NCBI GenBank assembly: GCA_963837655.1
Contig: CAWIOK010000017.1
Span: forward strand, 62,001 to 126,000
Length of the DNA: 64,000 nucleotides
Source: CAVVSD01 sp963837655
Lineage (GTDB): Bacteria; Actinomycetota; Thermoleophilia; Solirubrobacterales; Solirubrobacteraceae
Direction of reading: 5' to 3'
Shown here: positions 60,732 to 64,000 of the stretch, one piece after another
Position numbering within the stretch: position 1 is the stretch's first letter
Layout: every line of letters begins with the position of its first letter
Notes under the pieces: generated by a model
Database searches by the model: none
What the model saw: only the letters and a program-made list of their open reading frames with translations
Told to the model about the DNA's origin: nothing
Translations under genes and position numbers: made by a program

Positions 60732-62666
60732 GTGCAGAACGTCCACGCGATGCGTCCGGAGGTGCGCGCCCGCCACGCGCAGGCGCTGAGGCGCATCGAC
60801 GGCGACGACGCCTTCCTCCTGCGGCTGGAGCGCTTCTTCACCGAGCTGCACGACCCGCTGCACGCCGTGTACGGCGGCGATCCGCGTTTCCCGGCCGCGT
60901 GGGAGGCGCTGCTGGACGCGATCGCCGCAACCGCCGCGGCACGGGACCCCGACCTGCGCGTCCTCGACCACGAGCGCGAGGTCACCCCGGACTGGCTGCA
61001 CCGCGAGCAGGCCGTGGGCTACGTCGCCTACGTCGACCGCTTCGCCGGGACGCTGCAGGGAGTCCGCGACCGCCTCGGCTACCTGCAGGAGCTCGGGGTC
61101 ACCTACCTGCACCTCATGCCGCTCCTGCGCACGCGCCCCGAGCCCAACGACGGCGGCTACGCGGTCACCGACTACGGCGCCGTCGAGCCGGCGCTGGGGA
61201 CCACGGACGACCTCCGCGACCTCGCCGACGACCTGCGCGCGGCCGGGATGGCGCTGTGCGTGGACGTCGTGCTCAACCACACCGCGCGCGAGCATCCATG
61301 GGCGGTCGCCGCGCGGGCAGGCGACGCACGGCGGCTGGCGTTCTACCGCACCTTCGAGGACCGCACGGAGCCGGACGCCTTCGAGCTGACGCTGCCCGAG
61401 GTCTTCCCCGACACCGCTCCGGGGAACTTCACGTGGGACGAGGAGCTCGGCCGCTGGGTCTGGACGACGTTCAACGCGTACCAGTGGGACCTCGATCACG
61501 CCAACCCGGAGGTCTTCGTGGCGATGGCGGAGGCGATGCTCGGGCTCGCGTCCGCAGGCGTCGACGTCCTGCGCCTGGATGCCGTGCCGTTCCTGTGGAA
61601 GCGTCTGGGGACGAACTGCCAGAACCAGCCCGAGGTGCACGACCTCCTGCAGGCGTACCGCGCGGTGCTGCGGATCGCCGCGCCGGCCGTGGCGTTCAAG
61701 GCGGAGGCGATCGTCGCGCCGCGCGACCTCGTCGGCTACCTGGGCGTGGGGCGCCACGTCGGCATGGAGTGCGACCTCGCGTATCACAACGTCCTCATGG
61801 TCCTGCTGTGGAGCACGCTGGCGACGCGCCGGGTCGCGCTGCTCTCACGGACGCTCGCGTCGATGCCGCCCGTGCCCGCCGGCGCCGGCTGGCTGACGTA
61901 CGTGCGCTGCCACGACGACATCGGCTGGGCGATCACCGATGAGGACGCCGCGGCGGTGGGGGAGCACGCCCGTCTGCACCGCCGGTTCCTGACCGAGTTC
62001 TACACCGGCGTGTACCCGGGCTCGTTCGCCCGTGGCGCGGCGTTCCAGCCCGAGCCCGACGGCGAGGCGCGCATCAGCGGCACCGCGGCGTCGCTGGCCG
62101 GGCTGGAGCGGGCGCTGCAGGACTCCGATGCGATGGACACCGAGCTCGCGCTGCGGCGCCTGCTCGTCGTGTACGCCGTCGCGTTCGCCTTCGGCGGCCT
62201 GCCGCTCGTCTACATGGGCGATGAGCTCGCGTTGCGCAACGATCCCGCGTGGGCCGCCGATCCCGCGCACGCCGACGACACGCGCTGGATGCACCGCCCG
62301 CCGATGGACTGGGACGCGGCGGGGCGGCGTGCCGACCGGCACACGCCGGAGGGACGCATGTGGGCGGGGCTGCGGCGGCTCGTGGAGGCACGCCGCACGC
62401 GGCGCGCGGTGCACGGGTACGGCCTGTCGCGACCCGTGGAGACCGGAGATCCGCATGTCCTCGGCCTGCTCCGAGAGCATGCGGGGGAGCGGCTGCTGCT
62501 GCTTGCGAGCTTCAGCGAGCAGCGTCGGCCGGTGGCGCTGTCGGTGCTCGGCGAGCACGACGTGACCGTCGATGCGCGTGCTGCGGCGGCGGACGGCCGA
62601 CCGTTGCGAATCGACGGTGAATGGCTGGTCCTCGAGCCGTTTCAGCACGCGTGGTGTGGCGGATGA
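60732..62666 (+). CDS. Amylosucrase (GH13)
   Basis: 644 residues from GTG 60732 (ATG 60750 is an alternative), the usual amylosucrase length. An N-terminal helical domain precedes the (beta/alpha)8 barrel with nucleophile VDVLRLDAVPFLWKRLG, acid AFKAEAIV and YVRCHDDIGWAI. It uses sucrose to lengthen alpha-1,4-glucan, releasing fructose. The nearby PfkB kinase could use this fructose. Confidence 0.9.
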   Translation: MQNVHAMRPEVRARHAQALRRIDGDDAFLLRLERFFTELHDPLHAVYGGDPRFPAAWEALLDAIAATAAARDPDLRVLDHEREVTPDWLHREQAVGYVAYVDRFAGTLQGVRDRLGYLQELGVTYLHLMPLLRTRPEPNDGGYAVTDYGAVEPALGTTDDLRDLADDLRAAGMALCVDVVLNHTAREHPWAVAARAGDARRLAFYRTFEDRTEPDAFELTLPEVFPDTAPGNFTWDEELGRWVWTTFNAYQWDLDHANPEVFVAMAEAMLGLASAGVDVLRLDAVPFLWKRLGTNCQNQPEVHDLLQAYRAVLRIAAPAVAFKAEAIVAPRDLVGYLGVGRHVGMECDLAYHNVLMVLLWSTLATRRVALLSRTLASMPPVPAGAGWLTYVRCHDDIGWAITDEDAAAVGEHARLHRRFLTEFYTGVYPGSFARGAAFQPEPDGEARISGTAASLAGLERALQDSDAMDTELALRRLLVVYAVAFAFGGLPLVYMGDELALRNDPAWAADPAHADDTRWMHRPPMDWDAAGRRADRHTPEGRMWAGLRRLVEARRTRRAVHGYGLSRPVETGDPHVLGLLREHAGERLLLLASFSEQRRPVALSVLGEHDVTVDARAAAADGRPLRIDGEWLVLEPFQHAWCGG

Positions 62667-62716
62667 GGTACAAACGCTCCTCGTGCCGCCTGACGGCTCG
62701 TCACCATTGAAGGCTC

Positions 62717-62953
62717 ATGCGCCTTCGTTCCGTGCACCCTGGGGACGTCGTCCTCGTCAACCACAAGGGGCGGATCTTCTACGCCCGCGTGGTCGGTCAC
62801 GAGCGAGCGGGGGTCCTGAGGATCGAGCCGCTGGAGCGCAACGTCACCTACCGGAGCGTGAAGGCGCGTGAGGTCGTCGACCACTGGACGCATGCGGCAT
62901 CCCCCCGCGATGAGCAGCCGCCCGACGCACAGCTGGTATTCGAAGGGCTGTAG
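62717..62953 (+). CDS. Small hypothetical protein
   Basis: 78 residues from ATG 62717. SVHPGDVVLVNHKGRIFYAR and VLRIEPLERNVTYRSVKARE suggest a small SH3-like beta barrel. It is followed 4 bases later by the PilZ gene, so a shared transcript is likely. No family recognised. Confidence 0.6.
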   Translation: MRLRSVHPGDVVLVNHKGRIFYARVVGHERAGVLRIEPLERNVTYRSVKAREVVDHWTHAASPRDEQPPDAQLVFEGL

Positions 62954-62957
62954 CTAG

Positions 62958-63581
62958 GTGCAGCGGCTGAAGGAACGCCAGTCCGTCCTGGTGATGGTCG
63001 GGGAGCGCATGGCCGTCTGCACGCTGGCCGGCTTCTCCGACGGCGCGGCCGTGCTCGTGCTCACCGAGCGCCAGCGCGGCGGACCGATGCCGGACTTCTC
63101 GCCCGACGCCCAGCTCACGTTCGAGTACGGGCCGAACCTGGTGATGCTCAACGGCACGCTCCAGCGAGGCCTGTCGTCCAAGGAGCTGCTGTTCTCTGTC
63201 AGCGACGGAGTCCAGGTGCCGCCCCGGCGGCGCGACTCGCGGCTGCGCGCCCGGCTGAGCGTCACGGTGCGCCTGCCGTCCGGTGAGGAGCGCGAGACCT
63301 ACACCGCCGACGTCAGCGCGACCGGTATGGGGGTGGAGGGGACCGACCTCGCCGAGGCGGGGGAGGAGCTCGGCGTGCGCCTGACGCTGCCCGACGGGAC
63401 CGCCGTCGCGGCGACCACGAGCGTCGTGCGGGTCACGGGGAGCGTGACGGCGCTGAAGATCGAGCGTTTCGAGGAGGGCAGCCGCGACCGCCTCGGCCGC
63501 TTCGTCCTCGGCCGGGGCCGCGGTGGGAGCGAGGGGGAGGAGCCCGCGCCGGTCGCCGAGGACGCCGACCCGCCGGCCTAG
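62958..63581 (+). CDS. PilZ-domain c-di-GMP-binding protein
   Basis: 207 residues from GTG 62958. An N-terminal YcgR-like beta domain (about 1-90) is followed by PilZ, in which PRRRDSRLRARLSVTV provides RxxxR and TADVSATGMGVEG the DxSxxG motif, so c-di-GMP binding should be intact. The acidic C-terminal tail (GRGRGGSEGEEPAPVAEDAD) is flexible. It is a likely effector for the GGDEF/HD-GYP proteins elsewhere in the window. Confidence 0.88.
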   Translation: MQRLKERQSVLVMVGERMAVCTLAGFSDGAAVLVLTERQRGGPMPDFSPDAQLTFEYGPNLVMLNGTLQRGLSSKELLFSVSDGVQVPPRRRDSRLRARLSVTVRLPSGEERETYTADVSATGMGVEGTDLAEAGEELGVRLTLPDGTAVAATTSVVRVTGSVTALKIERFEEGSRDRLGRFVLGRGRGGSEGEEPAPVAEDADPPA

Positions 63582-64000
63582 CCGGCCGGAGCGGCGCGGC
63601 GGAGGACCACCGGGTACGCGAGCCAGGTCGCCATGGTGAGCGCCGCCGCAGCCGCGAGCGGCGCGACGAGCCCCGTCTTCAGCAGCAGCGCACCGGCCAC
63701 GGCGCCCCCGAACATGGCGACGGTGGCAGCGATCCGCCGCACCGTCCCGTTGCCCGAGCCCCCGGCGAGCCTGGACTCCTCGGCCAGGCCGGTCAGGGTC
63801 AGCGTCAGGACCGTCGTCGTGAGGTCCGGGACGCCGATGCGGCGCACCGTCGCGTTGCGGATCCCCATCGAGAAGGCGAGCAGGGCGATCACCACGTCCC
63901 CCGACGCGGTTGCGGCGTGGACGTCGGCGACGATCGCCACGACGATGGCCGCGACCGCGAGCGTCGTCTCCGCGAGCAGCGCGCGCGCCACGTGCACCGG
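63578..64000 (-). CDS. DUF1275 (YoaK-type) membrane protein, N-terminus outside window
   Basis: 141 codons visible, open to the right edge. SGDVVIALLAFSMGIRNATV and IGVPDLTTTVLTLTLTGLAE are DUF1275 signatures; at least four membrane helices are seen. Function unknown. The start lies beyond 64000. It overlaps the PilZ gene end by 4 bases. Confidence 0.8.
   Translation of the reverse strand, partial: PVHVARALLAETTLAVAAIVVAIVADVHAATASGDVVIALLAFSMGIRNATVRRIGVPDLTTTVLTLTLTGLAEESRLAGGSGNGTVRRIAATVAMFGGAVAGALLLKTGLVAPLAAAAALTMATWLAYPVVLRRAAPAG

Overview
The window is very GC-rich DNA with tightly packed genes, frequent 4-base ATGA/GTGA overlaps and many GTG/TTG starts. Together with an actinobacterial-type transaldolase, LLM-class flavin/F420-type oxidoreductases, glucosyl-3-phosphoglycerate synthase, an ECF sigma factor paired with a DGPF protein and paired CYTH/CHAD genes, this points to a chromosomal segment of an actinobacterium. 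The class Thermoleophilia (Solirubrobacterales, Conexibacter/Patulibacter-like) is my best guess; that is inference from gene content, not a search. No insertion sequence, CRISPR array, prophage or intact rRNA/tRNA gene is visible.

Layout. 1-9 kb: carbohydrate and signalling genes (GH65 disaccharide phosphorylase with a beta-phosphoglucomutase-like HAD enzyme, an HD-GYP protein, HU, a YihY membrane protein, a receiver protein, transaldolase). 8.5-15 kb: a GGDEF/EAL-like protein, an MFS-HipA-like-(DUF3037+PdxH fusion) operon, a cupin and a methyltransferase. 15-19 kb: trpS behind a tryptophan leader peptide (MSRSAYTCWWWLH) with a four-segment attenuator; terC behind a yybP-ykoY-type manganese riboswitch; a two-domain GpgS with an STAS gene. 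19-33 kb: acyl-CoA dehydrogenase, typA, metallo-beta-lactamase-fold enzymes, a MalT-like regulator and a methyltransferase. Broken genes lie between these: a TPP enzyme, a VOC remnant, an SDR and a tRNA-like relic. 33-36 kb: carboxymuconolactone-decarboxylase-like protein, MBL enzyme and exported GDPD.

36-47.5 kb is the most coherent metabolic block: an IclR regulator diverging from a catabolic cluster that encodes every step from a resorcinol-like phenol through hydroxyquinol and maleylacetate to 3-oxoadipate, its CoA thioester and thiolysis. Two copies of a TGTTCGC-ACA-GCGAACA-type operator sit at the same distance from the two catabolic promoters. Four further genes (an FAD dehydrogenase resembling 3-ketosteroid dehydrogenases, an NTF2-like protein, a luciferase-like monooxygenase and a broken ABC solute-binding protein) are unexplained members.

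47.5-64 kb: a GGDEF+HD-GYP membrane protein, thioesterase, ECF42-type sigma factor with its DGPF partner, a serine hydrolase, a FolD-like protein lacking the usual catalytic residues, peroxiredoxin, CYTH and CHAD genes, dodecin, GT4 glycosyltransferase, PfkB sugar kinase, amylosucrase, a PilZ protein and a partial DUF1275 protein. Cyclic-di-GMP proteins (two GGDEF, two HD-GYP, one EAL-like, one PilZ) recur through the window. Amylosucrase, PfkB kinase, GH65 phosphorylase, beta-PGM and GpgS suggest active alpha-glucan/sucrose and compatible-solute metabolism.
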